A DNA stretch of 6,224 nucleotides from Phycisphaerales bacterium (GTDB lineage Bacteria > Planctomycetota > Phycisphaerae > Phycisphaerales > SM1A02), in NCBI GenBank assembly GCA_007127615.1, contig SKZB01000185.1, positions 1-6,224 of the forward strand, given 5' to 3'. Position 1 is the first letter of the stretch; the number at the start of each line of letters is the position of its first letter. Shown here piece after piece: positions 1 to 6,224 of the stretch. The notes under the pieces are model-generated. The model was not told the DNA's origin, ran no database searches, and was given only the letters and a program-made list of their open reading frames with translations. The position numbers and the translations under genes were made by a program.

Positions 1-2534
1 ATGCGCTCGGCGACGGCCCGCACGCACATTCCCATCGCGCCGAGATGGACCGGGATGTGCGGCGCGTTGACCACCAGCTCTCCGTTCGCATCGAGCACCG
101 CGCAGGAAAAGTCCAGCCGCCGCTTCACATTCGTCGAGAGGGCGGTTCGTTGCAACACCTCTCCCATCTCCTCCGCGATCGAGGCGAAGCGGCGGGTGAA
201 GAGCTCCCGCCGGACCACCTCCGGCGCATCGCTGGTAACCGTCCGTTGATCGTCTCTCTCCGGCGGGCCGCCGGAGACCCTTTCCAGAATCATCCCGCCG
301 CGCGGGTCGCAGACCGCCTTCCAGCCCGATTCAATCACGTACGCGCTGCGGGGATCGAAAACCAGCGCCGGACCCTCGACGCGATCGCCCGGGTCGAGCT
401 CGTCCCGACGGAATCGGGGCACCTCACGCCATTCACCCGCGAACCGCGCGCGAACGGTCTCGTCCGATTCACGGTTGCGGCCGCACGGCAGCTCGTCCGC
501 CTCGTCGGCGGCCTTCCGGCGGGATGACGCGACGACCCGGAGCGACTCGACCTCCAGCGCATCATCCTCCGGCGCGTGGCCGTAGCGCTGCTCGTACCCT
601 TCCGCGAACTGCCGGATGAGTTCATCCGGCCGGACGGACTCTTCCACTTCCACCGCGAGCGCCGCGTCCTGACCCGGCCGGCGCAGGTTGATCATTCGGC
701 GGCGGATTTCGATTTCCGCGCGGTCAACGCCCTCCTCCGCCACGGCATCGGCCGCTTCGCTCGCCATCGCCTTGAGCTCTTGATCAAGTCTCTCCCCGAC
801 CTCATCGAGCGGAAGCAGAATCTGCCGCTCGCTGAAGCGTTCGATGACCGCCGCGCCGAGCCCGACCGCGCTGAGCAGGGATGCATCCGCGGGCATGAGC
901 ACGCGTTTCATGTTGAGCATGTCGGCCACCGCGCAGGCGTGCTGACCGCCCGCCCCGCCGAAGCTGACCAGCGCGGCGCCGGCGGGATCGTAGCCGCGCC
1001 GCAGCGAGACCTGCGCGATCGCATCGGCCATGCGCTCGTTGGCGATCCGAAGAAAACCGTCGAGGAGTTTGTCATCACTCAAGTCAGCTTCACCGGTGAT
1101 CTCTTCCCGCACCGCCCGGAGCGCGGCCCGCGACGCCTCCCGGTCAATCGGGATCTCGAACTGATCCGGGTCGATGCGGCCGCAGAGCAGGTTGATGTCG
1201 GTGATGCTGAGCGGCCCGCCCGCGCCGTAACACGCCGGTCCGGGATCCGCCCCCGCGCTTCGGGGGCCGACCTGAAGACGCTGGTGGCGGTATTGACAGA
1301 TCGACCCTCCCCCGGCGGCCACGGTTTCGATCGCCAGCGCGGGTGCGCGGAGTCGCACGCCGGCGACGGTCTGCTCGAAGCGGTACTCGAAGTCCCCGTC
1401 GATGCGGGCGACGTCGGTGCTGGTGCCACCCATGTCGAAACCGATCACGCGTTCAATGCCGGCGTGCCGCGCCGCGGCGGCCGCGCCGGCCACGCCCCCG
1501 GCCGGTCCGCTGAGCAGACTGTCCTTGGCGCGGTACTGATCCGCCCGAACCAGACCGCCGGCACTGGTCATCACGTGAAGCCGGGTCTCTGAGCGTTTTT
1601 CGCTCCGGTTCATGATGGAGGCGATCGAATCAACGTACGAGGCGATGACCGGCGCGAGATACGCATCGACCGCCGCGGTCTCCGCCCGGGGGAGAATCTC
1701 GATCAGCGGCGCCAGAGCGGCGGAACGGGAGACGTGTTCGAAGCCGGCCTCGCGCAGGATCTCTTCGACGCGCTCTTCGTGTTCATCGTTGCGGTAGCTG
1801 TGCAGCAGGGCGACGGCGGCGGAACGGAACCCCCGCCCGTAGAGCTTCAACGCCGACTGGCGCAGTGCCTCTTCGTTCAGGCTGGTGAGCACGCGGCCGT
1901 CGGCGGCCAGGCGTTCCTCCACCTCGGTGATCTCACGCGGCAGGGGTTCGGGCTTGCGGATATCCAGGGCAAACAGATCCGGCCGCTGCTGATCGCCGAT
2001 CGCCAGCAGATCGCGAAACCCGCGCGTGATGAAGAGTGCGGTCTCCGCGCCGGCCCGTTCCAGCAGCGCGTTGGTGCCGCGGGTGCTCGCAAGGCGCAGT
2101 TCGATCGGCGGCAGCTCGCGATCGGCCGGCGTCCCGGTCACCAGGCGGGCGGCCAGAATCGGCGCGGGCTCATCGGTCGTCAGTTCGATCGTGGCGCAGT
2201 CGGCATCCGCGCGGTGACGCTCGCGCAGCGGTTCGTCCAGTTCGACCCGATCGTCGCCGGGCTCATGCGAAAGAACCTTGCGCCAGGCGTTTTCCCTGCC
2301 GTTCCGGTCCGCATCGGAAACGACGCTCCGCAGCGCGTAGCCGCGGAGATGAACGCCCCGCGTGAGCCAGGGCGCGGCAATTCTGATCGTCCGGCCGGAC
2401 GATTCCAGCACCCGCGCCCGCAGCCGGGCCGAGCTCAGCACCTTCGCGCGGCGTGAGCTTCCGCCGGGATCCCGGGCGATACAATCGGTGAAGGTTCCTC
2501 CGGTATCAACGCAGATGGTCCAGGCGCGGCTCAC
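1..2534 (-). CDS. Fused 5-oxoprolinase / hydantoinase A+B family enzyme, C-terminus beyond window
   Basis: Predicted cytoplasmic ATP-dependent cyclic amide hydrolase (5-oxoproline to glutamate, or a hydantoin-like substrate). One frame stays open from GTG at 2534 to base 1, giving 844 residues. The N-terminal nucleotide-fold motif DTGGTFTD is at residues 10-17. GTNALLE (153-159) is followed by GFRDLL and RPDLFAL, which resemble OPLAH-type oxoprolinases. The second fold motif FDMGGTSTD is at 366-374, then AAGGGSI, DPGPACYG near 430, and SFGGAGGQHAC at 524-534. The HyuB-like half begins near 770 (EEMGEVLQRTALS) and reaches NAPHIPVHLG at 823-832, so it is fused to HyuA as in OPLAH. About 400 or more residues are probably missing. 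GTG 2534 is the only usable start: an in-frame TGA lies at 2562-2564 and the motif starts at residue 10. The stretch between the first motif and GTNALLE (about 135 residues) is longer than usual. Family is secure; exact substrate is not. Confidence 0.93.
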   Translation of the reverse strand, partial: MSRAWTICVDTGGTFTDCIARDPGGSSRRAKVLSSARLRARVLESSGRTIRIAAPWLTRGVHLRGYALRSVVSDADRNGRENAWRKVLSHEPGDDRVELDEPLRERHRADADCATIELTTDEPAPILAARLVTGTPADRELPPIELRLASTRGTNALLERAGAETALFITRGFRDLLAIGDQQRPDLFALDIRKPEPLPREITEVEERLAADGRVLTSLNEEALRQSALKLYGRGFRSAAVALLHSYRNDEHEERVEEILREAGFEHVSRSAALAPLIEILPRAETAAVDAYLAPVIASYVDSIASIMNRSEKRSETRLHVMTSAGGLVRADQYRAKDSLLSGPAGGVAGAAAAARHAGIERVIGFDMGGTSTDVARIDGDFEYRFEQTVAGVRLRAPALAIETVAAGGGSICQYRHQRLQVGPRSAGADPGPACYGAGGPLSITDINLLCGRIDPDQFEIPIDREASRAALRAVREEITGEADLSDDKLLDGFLRIANERMADAIAQVSLRRGYDPAGAALVSFGGAGGQHACAVADMLNMKRVLMPADASLLSAVGLGAAVIERFSERQILLPLDEVGERLDQELKAMASEAADAVAEEGVDRAEIEIRRRMINLRRPGQDAALAVEVEESVRPDELIRQFAEGYEQRYGHAPEDDALEVESLRVVASSRRKAADEADELPCGRNRESDETVRARFAGEWREVPRFRRDELDPGDRVEGPALVFDPRSAYVIESGWKAVCDPRGGMILERVSGGPPERDDQRTVTSDAPEVVRRELFTRRFASIAEEMGEVLQRTALSTNVKRRLDFSCAVLDANGELVVNAPHIPVHLGAMGMCVRAVAER

Positions 2535-2542
2535 GAAGGGAT

Positions 2543-2572
2543 ATGGTAGAGCGGCGCGCCATCAAAGGGCAA
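2543..2572 (-). promoter_or_regulatory. Possible sigma70-like promoter directly before the oxoprolinase start
   Basis: On the minus strand TTGCCC (2567-2572) and TACCAT (2543-2548) are separated by 18 bases; each matches the sigma70 consensus at four of six positions. The TACCAT box ends 8 bases before the GTG start, so a transcript from it would begin at or next to the start codon and be leaderless. No Shine-Dalgarno sequence is visible before the GTG, which fits this idea. Such weak matches occur often by chance, so this is a suggestion only. Confidence 0.2.
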
Positions 2573-2624
2573 TCGTGCGCCGCTGCCTTTCGGCCGCCTC
2601 GATTCCCGATCGACCTGAGTTGGT

Positions 2625-2653
2625 GACGCTCCCGCCCGGCCGGCCGCCGCGTC
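2625..2653 (-). terminator. GC-rich inverted repeat after the lipoprotein gene, possible weak terminator
   Basis: GACGC (2625-2629) and GCGTC (2649-2653) form a perfect 5-bp inverted repeat that encloses the palindrome CGGCCGGCCG (2637-2646). It begins 8 bases after the lipoprotein stop codon, where a terminator would be expected. No T-tract follows on the minus strand, so it is not a canonical intrinsic terminator. It may be a U-less or factor-dependent site, or chance in GC-rich DNA. It lies in the 127-base gap between the lipoprotein and the oxoprolinase gene. Confidence 0.22.
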
Positions 2654-2661
2654 CATCGCGC

Positions 2662-2901
2662 TCACGGCCTGATGTTTTCGGCCTGATCGGCAACGTCCTG
2701 CGAGTGCTGCTCGGCCCGTTGCGCAACCCCCTCGGCGGCGTCCATCGCCTGACCGAGATGCGATGATCGACCGCCCTGGCCCGGTTGATCCTGAGGCGTG
2801 GTGGCGCCATCGCGGTCATACCCGCTATCGCAGCCGGCCATCATGAGAACCAGCACCGTCATCGCGGCGATCGTGGTAAAAATGGTGATGGAAGTGCGCA
2901 T
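2662..2901 (-). CDS. Small predicted lipoprotein of unknown function
   Basis: A 79-residue protein. Residues 1-23 form a lipoprotein signal peptide: Arg2, then a hydrophobic stretch through about residue 21, then the lipobox-like MAGC with the lipidated Cys at 24. Met at -3 is less usual than Leu but tolerated. The mature part is short and polar: a flexible Asp/Gly/Gln/Pro-rich stretch (25-46) and an Ala/Gln/Glu-rich segment (47-76) likely to form an amphipathic helix. Asp follows the Cys; in E. coli Asp at +2 retains lipoproteins in the inner membrane, though the rule may not hold here. The start at 2901 is chosen because AGAGGA sits 6 bases upstream and the signal peptide then begins normally; an in-frame TTG at 2925 and ATG at 2916 would add 8 or 5 residues. 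I recognise no family. It sits between the transporter ATPase and the oxoprolinase gene, same strand, with gaps over 100 bases on both sides. Confidence 0.72.
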   Translation of the reverse strand: MRTSITIFTTIAAMTVLVLMMAGCDSGYDRDGATTPQDQPGQGGRSSHLGQAMDAAEGVAQRAEQHSQDVADQAENIRP

Positions 2902-2907
2902 GCTCGA

Positions 2908-2913
2908 TCCTCT
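2908..2913 (-). promoter_or_regulatory. Shine-Dalgarno site of the lipoprotein gene
   Basis: AGAGGA on the minus strand, 6 bases before the ATG at 2901. It is the clearest ribosome binding site in the window and decides the lipoprotein start over the in-frame TTG and ATG farther upstream. Confidence 0.6.
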
Positions 2914-2964
2914 CATCTCGGGCAACGTGTCATCTCAGGCAACGTGTCATCTCAGGCAACGTGC
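2914..2964 (-). repeat. Three tandem 17-bp direct repeats
   Basis: Three abutting units lie at 2914-2930, 2931-2947 and 2948-2964. Read on the minus strand the middle copy is ACACGTTGCCTGAGATG; each of the other two differs from it at one base. The array ends one base before the AGAGGA ribosome binding site of the lipoprotein gene, so it lies in that gene's promoter or 5' untranslated region. The unit length is not a multiple of three and no gene covers it. It may be a set of protein-binding sites or a replication-slippage product. Confidence 0.9.
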
Positions 2965-3016
2965 GATCGAATCTGACACCCGGCCACGAGCGGCGGCAGA
3001 GACTCGAAACGAGAAC

Positions 3017-4129
3017 TCAGTCCGACTCGCCGAGGTCATCCTTACGATAGTCAATGTTCGGCCGTCGGGTCGGATGCGACTCAAGATATTCCGTCCGCCA
3101 GCAGCCGACCCAGTGCTCGGGCTCGATCTCGTAGAGGATGTACTCATCACCCTCGGGCGACTTCGCGAGATCCCGGGGCGGCGTCCTGCCGGGCCACCAC
3201 GGCGTGATGCCGTGCTCGTGACCGGGGAGTTTCGTGAACTCATTGGGATCGTTGACGACCTGATCCACGGTGATCAGGCGGTGCTGCTTCTCGTGCAGTT
3301 TGGGAATCGATCGCAAGAGGCCGCGGGTATACGGGTGGTAGCACTTGTCGAAAAGGTCGTAAATCCTGGCGTACTCGACCACCCGGCCGGCGTACATCAC
3401 GCAGACCACATCGGCGTTCTCCGCGACCACACCGAGGTCGTGCGTGATGAGCATCATGCCCATGTCGCGCTCCCGCTGAAGGTCGCGCAGCAGGTCGAGA
3501 ATCTGCGCCTGGATCGTCACGTCGAGCGCGGTGGTCGGTTCGTCGGCGAGCAGCAGCTTGGGCTGACACGCCAGCGCCATCGCGATCATGACCCGCTGCC
3601 GCATTCCGCCGGAGAACTGGTGCGGATAGGCCTGCAGGCGCCCGCGCGGATCGGGAATGCCGACATCGGTCATCGCCTGCACCGCAATCTCCACGGCGCT
3701 CTTGGCTTCCACATTCTGGTGCAGAAAAATCGCTTCCAGAATCTGATCGCCGATGGTGTACACCGGGTTGAGCGAGGTCATCGGCTCCTGGAAGATCATC
3801 GCAATGTCCTTGCCGCGCACGTTCAGCATCTGCTTTTCCGTCAGCGACAGAAGGTTGCGTCCTTCGAAGAGGATCGTGCCCCGATCGAACCGTCCGGGCG
3901 GGCGCGGGATGAGCTGCATCGAGCTCATCGCGGTCACGCTCTTGCCGCAGCCGGATTCACCGACCACCGCGAGCGTCTGCCGCGGGTAGATCGACATGGA
4001 GACGCCGTTGACGGCATGGACGACCTGACCCCCTTCGAGGTGGAAGCTGACGGCGAGGTCCGCGACTTCAAAGAGCGGCTTCCCGGGCTTGGATCTGCCG
4101 GAGGCGGGTTGGGTCGTGGTCTGGGTCAT
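3017..4129 (-). CDS. Peptide ABC transporter ATP-binding protein, OppD/DppD family
   Basis: ATPase subunit of an oligo/dipeptide importer, on the cytoplasmic face of the inner membrane, powering the two permeases encoded just upstream. With ATG at 4129 it has 370 residues. Visible motifs: Walker A GESGCGKS (57-64), Q-loop in [11 protein letters not shown] (Gln114), signature FSGGMRQR (172-179), Walker B LLLADEP (192-198, catalytic Glu197), and switch His230 in THD. The family's C-terminal HPYTRGLL segment follows at 265-272. Downstream the usual cysteine-rich stretch is replaced by a [15 protein letters not shown] segment and only one late Cys remains (343, in HWVGCW). ATG 4129 lies 16 bases after the DppC stop, consistent with translational coupling, although no Shine-Dalgarno is evident; an in-frame ATG at 4198 would add 23 Arg-rich residues and overlap dppC. 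No oppF follows; the next gene is a lipoprotein. OppD versus DppD, and hence substrate size, cannot be told from sequence. Confidence 0.96.
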   Translation of the reverse strand: MTQTTTQPASGRSKPGKPLFEVADLAVSFHLEGGQVVHAVNGVSMSIYPRQTLAVVGESGCGKSVTAMSSMQLIPRPPGRFDRGTILFEGRNLLSLTEKQMLNVRGKDIAMIFQEPMTSLNPVYTIGDQILEAIFLHQNVEAKSAVEIAVQAMTDVGIPDPRGRLQAYPHQFSGGMRQRVMIAMALACQPKLLLADEPTTALDVTIQAQILDLLRDLQRERDMGMMLITHDLGVVAENADVVCVMYAGRVVEYARIYDLFDKCYHPYTRGLLRSIPKLHEKQHRLITVDQVVNDPNEFTKLPGHEHGITPWWPGRTPPRDLAKSPEGDEYILYEIEPEHWVGCWRTEYLESHPTRRPNIDYRKDDLGESD

Positions 4130-4145
4130 GCGTCGAAGTTCGTCG

Positions 4146-5849
4146 TCAGTGCGCCGCTTTCTTGAGTTTCGGATCGATCGCATCGCGCATCGCCTCACCG
4201 AAGAGCGTCAGGGACAGGACGGTCAGAAAGATCGCAAAGCCCGGGAAGATCGCGAGCCACCAGATGAACTGACCGACATCGCTGAACGCTTCGGAGAGAA
4301 GTTTGCCCCAACTGGCCTGGTCGGCCGGCCCGAGGCCGAGGTAGCTGAGAATCGTTTCGAACAGAATGGCCGCCGCAACGGCAAACGATGCTTCCACGAG
4401 TACGGGCGTCACACCATTGGGGAGCATGTGCCGGAACAGCACCGACCGCATCGGCAGGCCCAGCGCGCGGGCGGCGTGCACGAAATCCTGATCGCGCAGG
4501 CGATAGAACTCCGCGCGCGTGAACCGGGCGGCGTTGGTCCACGTGAAGCAACCAATGATCGCCATCATCACGTAGATGTTGCGCGGCAGCACCGCCGCGG
4601 CGACGATCAGCAGGAAGAGCAGCGGCACCGCCATGAAGATCTCCACCACGCGGTAGAGCAGCAGGTCCACCCACCCGCCGAAATAGCCCATCAGCGCCCC
4701 GAGCGTCACGCCGATGAACGCCGCGATGCCCGTCGCCACCAGTCCGATCGAAATCGACAGGCGGGACGCGTGGAGAAGCTGCGCGAGGACATCCTGTGCG
4801 CTTCCGTCGGAACCGAGCAGATACTTCGGCCACGTGGCATCCTCTCCATCCGGGGTGGTCTCGGGAACCGCCAGGCCGCCCGGGGGGCGCAGGTCGTAGC
4901 CGAGCTGTCGCTGGTAGGGAGAGAGCGGAATCACCGTGTACACGGCTTCGATCTGTCCCTCCCGCTCCCACTGCAGATAGTCAAAGCGTGGCGCCGGCGG
5001 CTGCCAGGCCTGCGAGACGATGGAACCGGCGATGGCGCCGGTGGCAAGGATCAGGAGAATGTGGTTCAGCCGATTCCGCGAAACCGGAACCAGTGAGAAG
5101 ATCAGCGTAAACGACGCGGCGATGAGCAGACTGGCCACGGGAATGAACCAGTCGGAGCGCTCCATCGCACGAACCCAGTCCGAGACCCCGGGACGATCGA
5201 CCATTGACGCCACCAGTTCGGACGTGGCGGCGATGAAGCCCGCGAAAATCGCGATGTAAACCACATCGATCAATCGATCGCTGCGCTTCTGCTCGGCCCG
5301 CGCGACCAGGAAGATCGGAACCGTCAATCCCAGGAAAACGACGGCGCCGATCCCGACGGAGACGGGCAGACTCAGGTTCGTGAGTCCTTCGAGCAGCAGA
5401 ACCGGCGGGGTCGTGAACGCAGCGCTGATGAGCACCGCCTTCAGCACCCGCTCGGGAATCGGATTCGTCTTCTCCAGCGGCAGCATCACCCAGATCGGAA
5501 TGATGATTCCGCCGAGGATGAGCAGCAGATCGACCGAGCTCAGGCTGCTCAGAAGCGGCAGCGACATGCTGATTCGTTCCCCGGCTTCGTTCAGTTCCCA
5601 CATCACAATGGGATGCCCGCTCGCGATCAGCGGTGAAAAGACGGCGAAGAAGGCCACGATGCCGATCCACGAGAGGCCGAAAATCGCACCGGGCCGCCCG
5701 AGAACCTGGTGCCAGGCATCGGCCCAGAAGCCGCGGGGTTCGGTCTGCAGGTGACCGTGCATCAGCGCCGCGCCGGCCGAGGTCCCGGGCGGGGTCGGGG
5801 CGGCGGCGCTGTCCAGGTCGTTCGCGTTGTTCGGGGGGTCGGTCGACAT
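4146..5849 (-). CDS. Peptide ABC transporter permease, DppC/OppC family, with large membrane insertion
   Basis: Inner-membrane permease that pairs with the DppB-type protein upstream. The predicted 567 residues are about twice the usual 280-310. After a polar, Pro/Ala-rich N-terminus comes the first helix (about 53-77). Six further hydrophobic segments follow (about 104-125, 135-156, 161-183, 193-216, 234-256, 263-282), which the family normally lacks, then a soluble loop to about 344. The core begins at [11 protein letters not shown] (345-355), aligning with the family's LGTDxxGRDV, and continues with helices near 364-391, 396-421, 426-443, 482-505 and 528-554. The EAA coupling loop is [20 protein letters not shown] (459-478), the contact for the ATPase. 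ATG 5849 is chosen; an in-frame TTG at 5915 would add 22 residues and ATG 5762 would remove 29, and none has a good Shine-Dalgarno. The gap to dppB is 112 bases and to the ATPase 16. The even number of extra segments would keep the core's normal orientation. Confidence 0.94.
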   Translation of the reverse strand: MSTDPPNNANDLDSAAAPTPPGTSAGAALMHGHLQTEPRGFWADAWHQVLGRPGAIFGLSWIGIVAFFAVFSPLIASGHPIVMWELNEAGERISMSLPLLSSLSSVDLLLILGGIIIPIWVMLPLEKTNPIPERVLKAVLISAAFTTPPVLLLEGLTNLSLPVSVGIGAVVFLGLTVPIFLVARAEQKRSDRLIDVVYIAIFAGFIAATSELVASMVDRPGVSDWVRAMERSDWFIPVASLLIAASFTLIFSLVPVSRNRLNHILLILATGAIAGSIVSQAWQPPAPRFDYLQWEREGQIEAVYTVIPLSPYQRQLGYDLRPPGGLAVPETTPDGEDATWPKYLLGSDGSAQDVLAQLLHASRLSISIGLVATGIAAFIGVTLGALMGYFGGWVDLLLYRVVEIFMAVPLLFLLIVAAAVLPRNIYVMMAIIGCFTWTNAARFTRAEFYRLRDQDFVHAARALGLPMRSVLFRHMLPNGVTPVLVEASFAVAAAILFETILSYLGLGPADQASWGKLLSEAFSDVGQFIWWLAIFPGFAIFLTVLSLTLFGEAMRDAIDPKLKKAAH

Positions 5850-5929
5850 TGCGGATGAAGTGAGAAGTGCTGCGAGATGAAACCGGGAGTGGAAAATCGA
5901 GAACGTGCGTGGCAAACCATGAATCGCCG

Positions 5930-5954
5930 CCGGTGAGCCCTTGAAGCTCGCCGG
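5930..5954 (-). other. Inverted repeat between the dppB- and dppC-type genes
   Basis: CCGG-C-GAGC and GCTC-A-CCGG (minus strand) are separated by a 7-base loop, giving eight pairs with one C/A mismatch. It starts 7 bases after the permease stop codon at 5962. No T-run follows, so it is not a classic terminator, and the downstream permease should be co-transcribed. It could stabilise the 3' end of an upstream transcript or adjust expression between the two genes. The remainder of this 112-base gap shows nothing else I can name. Confidence 0.35.
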
Positions 5955-5961
5955 TCGAAGG

Positions 5962-6224
5962 TCAACTGTACGAAATGCGCGGATCGGCCATGGCGTAGAG
6001 GATGTCGGCCAGCAGGAGCGCGAAAATGTTGACCGCAGCGATGATCAGCGTCACGGCGAGGATGACCTCACGATCACGCAGGTTGATGGCCTGGATCACC
6101 AGTTGCCCCATGCCGGGGATGGAGAAAATCTGTTCGATCACCACCGAGCCGGAGAGCATGGCGGGGAAAATCATCACGAACATCGTGATCAGGGGCAGGA
6201 GACTGTTCCGGAAGACGTGCTTGA
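5962..6224 (-). CDS. Peptide ABC transporter permease, DppB/OppB family, C-terminal part
   Basis: C-terminal 87 or so residues of an inner-membrane permease whose start lies beyond the right edge; the frame is open to base 6224, so Met at 6183 is internal and not the start. The first visible residues (KHVFRNSLLPLIT) match the end of the EAA coupling loop, which in this family reads like RHALRNALLPVVT. Next come a hydrophobic helix, the very typical segment EQIFSIPGMGQLVIQAI, a last helix (about residues 55-77 of the fragment) and the family ending ADILYAMADPRISYS. Full-length members are usually 300-340 residues, so about three quarters is missing. It heads the transporter genes visible here and would form the translocation pore together with the DppC-type protein downstream. 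Confidence 0.95.
   Translation of the reverse strand, partial: KHVFRNSLLPLITMFVMIFPAMLSGSVVIEQIFSIPGMGQLVIQAINLRDREVILAVTLIIAAVNIFALLLADILYAMADPRISYS

Noticed and set aside
576..1592. Long plus-strand open frame of 338 codons
   Set aside because: It lies antisense to the oxoprolinase gene, its product is rich in Arg, His, Asp and Ala with no recognisable motif, and such mirror frames are expected opposite GC-rich genes.
1..2534. Impression of a broken or frameshifted oxoprolinase pseudogene, because only short closed frames appear on this strand
   Set aside because: Reading codon by codon from GTG 2534 shows one continuous frame to base 1 with all motifs in phase; it only looks fragmented because its stop lies outside the window.
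2914..2964. CRISPR-like array
   Set aside because: The 17-bp units abut with no spacers and there are only three; no cas genes are present.
2999..3018. Hairpin CTCG-AAA-CGAG at the end of the ATPase gene as a terminator
   Set aside because: Only four solid pairs with an imperfect extension overlapping the stop codon, and no T-run follows; too weak to call.
2798..4165. Plus-strand open frame of 455 codons
   Set aside because: It runs antisense through the lipoprotein start, the repeats and the whole ATPase gene, whose motifs on the minus strand are unmistakable; the plus-strand product has no recognisable domain.
4089..5096. Plus-strand open frame of 335 codons
   Set aside because: Antisense to the DppC-type permease; highly charged, Arg/His/Glu-rich low-information product typical of an antisense shadow.
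5850..5915. TTG at 5915 as the start of the DppC-type permease
   Set aside because: It would add a 22-residue segment with no family resemblance and has no ribosome binding site; ATG at 5849 is preferred, though not proven.

Overview
All genes that can be supported lie on the minus strand of a GC-rich bacterial chromosome and read from the right edge of the window to the left. Transcription order is: the 3' end of a DppB/OppB-type peptide-transporter permease (5962-6224), an unusually large DppC/OppC-type permease (4146-5849), the matching OppD/DppD-type ATPase (3017-4129), a 79-residue lipoprotein of unknown function (2662-2901), and the 5' two-thirds of a fused 5-oxoprolinase/hydantoinase-type enzyme (1-2534, running off the left edge). 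The large enzyme is open without a stop from its GTG start to base 1.

Organism: the GC-rich coding sequence, a lipobox lipoprotein, weak or absent Shine-Dalgarno sequences before four of the genes, and an oxoprolinase subtype with an enlarged N-terminal region suggest a Gram-negative-type bacterium, possibly of the Planctomycetota/Phycisphaerae or a neighbouring phylum. This rests on overall impression and not on a marker gene, so it is tentative.

Function: the three transporter genes form a typical Opp/Dpp importer block. Two inner-membrane permeases and one of the usual two ATPases are visible; the solute-binding protein and the second ATPase (OppF/DppF) are not in the window. The oxoprolinase-like enzyme would act in the cytoplasm by ATP-dependent opening of a 5-oxoproline-like or hydantoin-like ring. 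It could in principle process products of imported peptides (pyroglutamate), but the link rests only on proximity, and a separate small gene lies between.

Most notable points: the DppC-type permease is about twice the usual length and carries about six extra hydrophobic segments between its first helix and the conserved permease core. The ATPase lacks the C-terminal cysteine cluster seen in many OppD/DppD proteins and is not followed by oppF. Three perfectly abutting 17-bp repeats sit directly upstream of the lipoprotein's ribosome binding site. GATC is roughly three times more common than chance. I see no RNA genes, CRISPR arrays, insertion sequences or phage genes, and no clearly new defence or mobile system.
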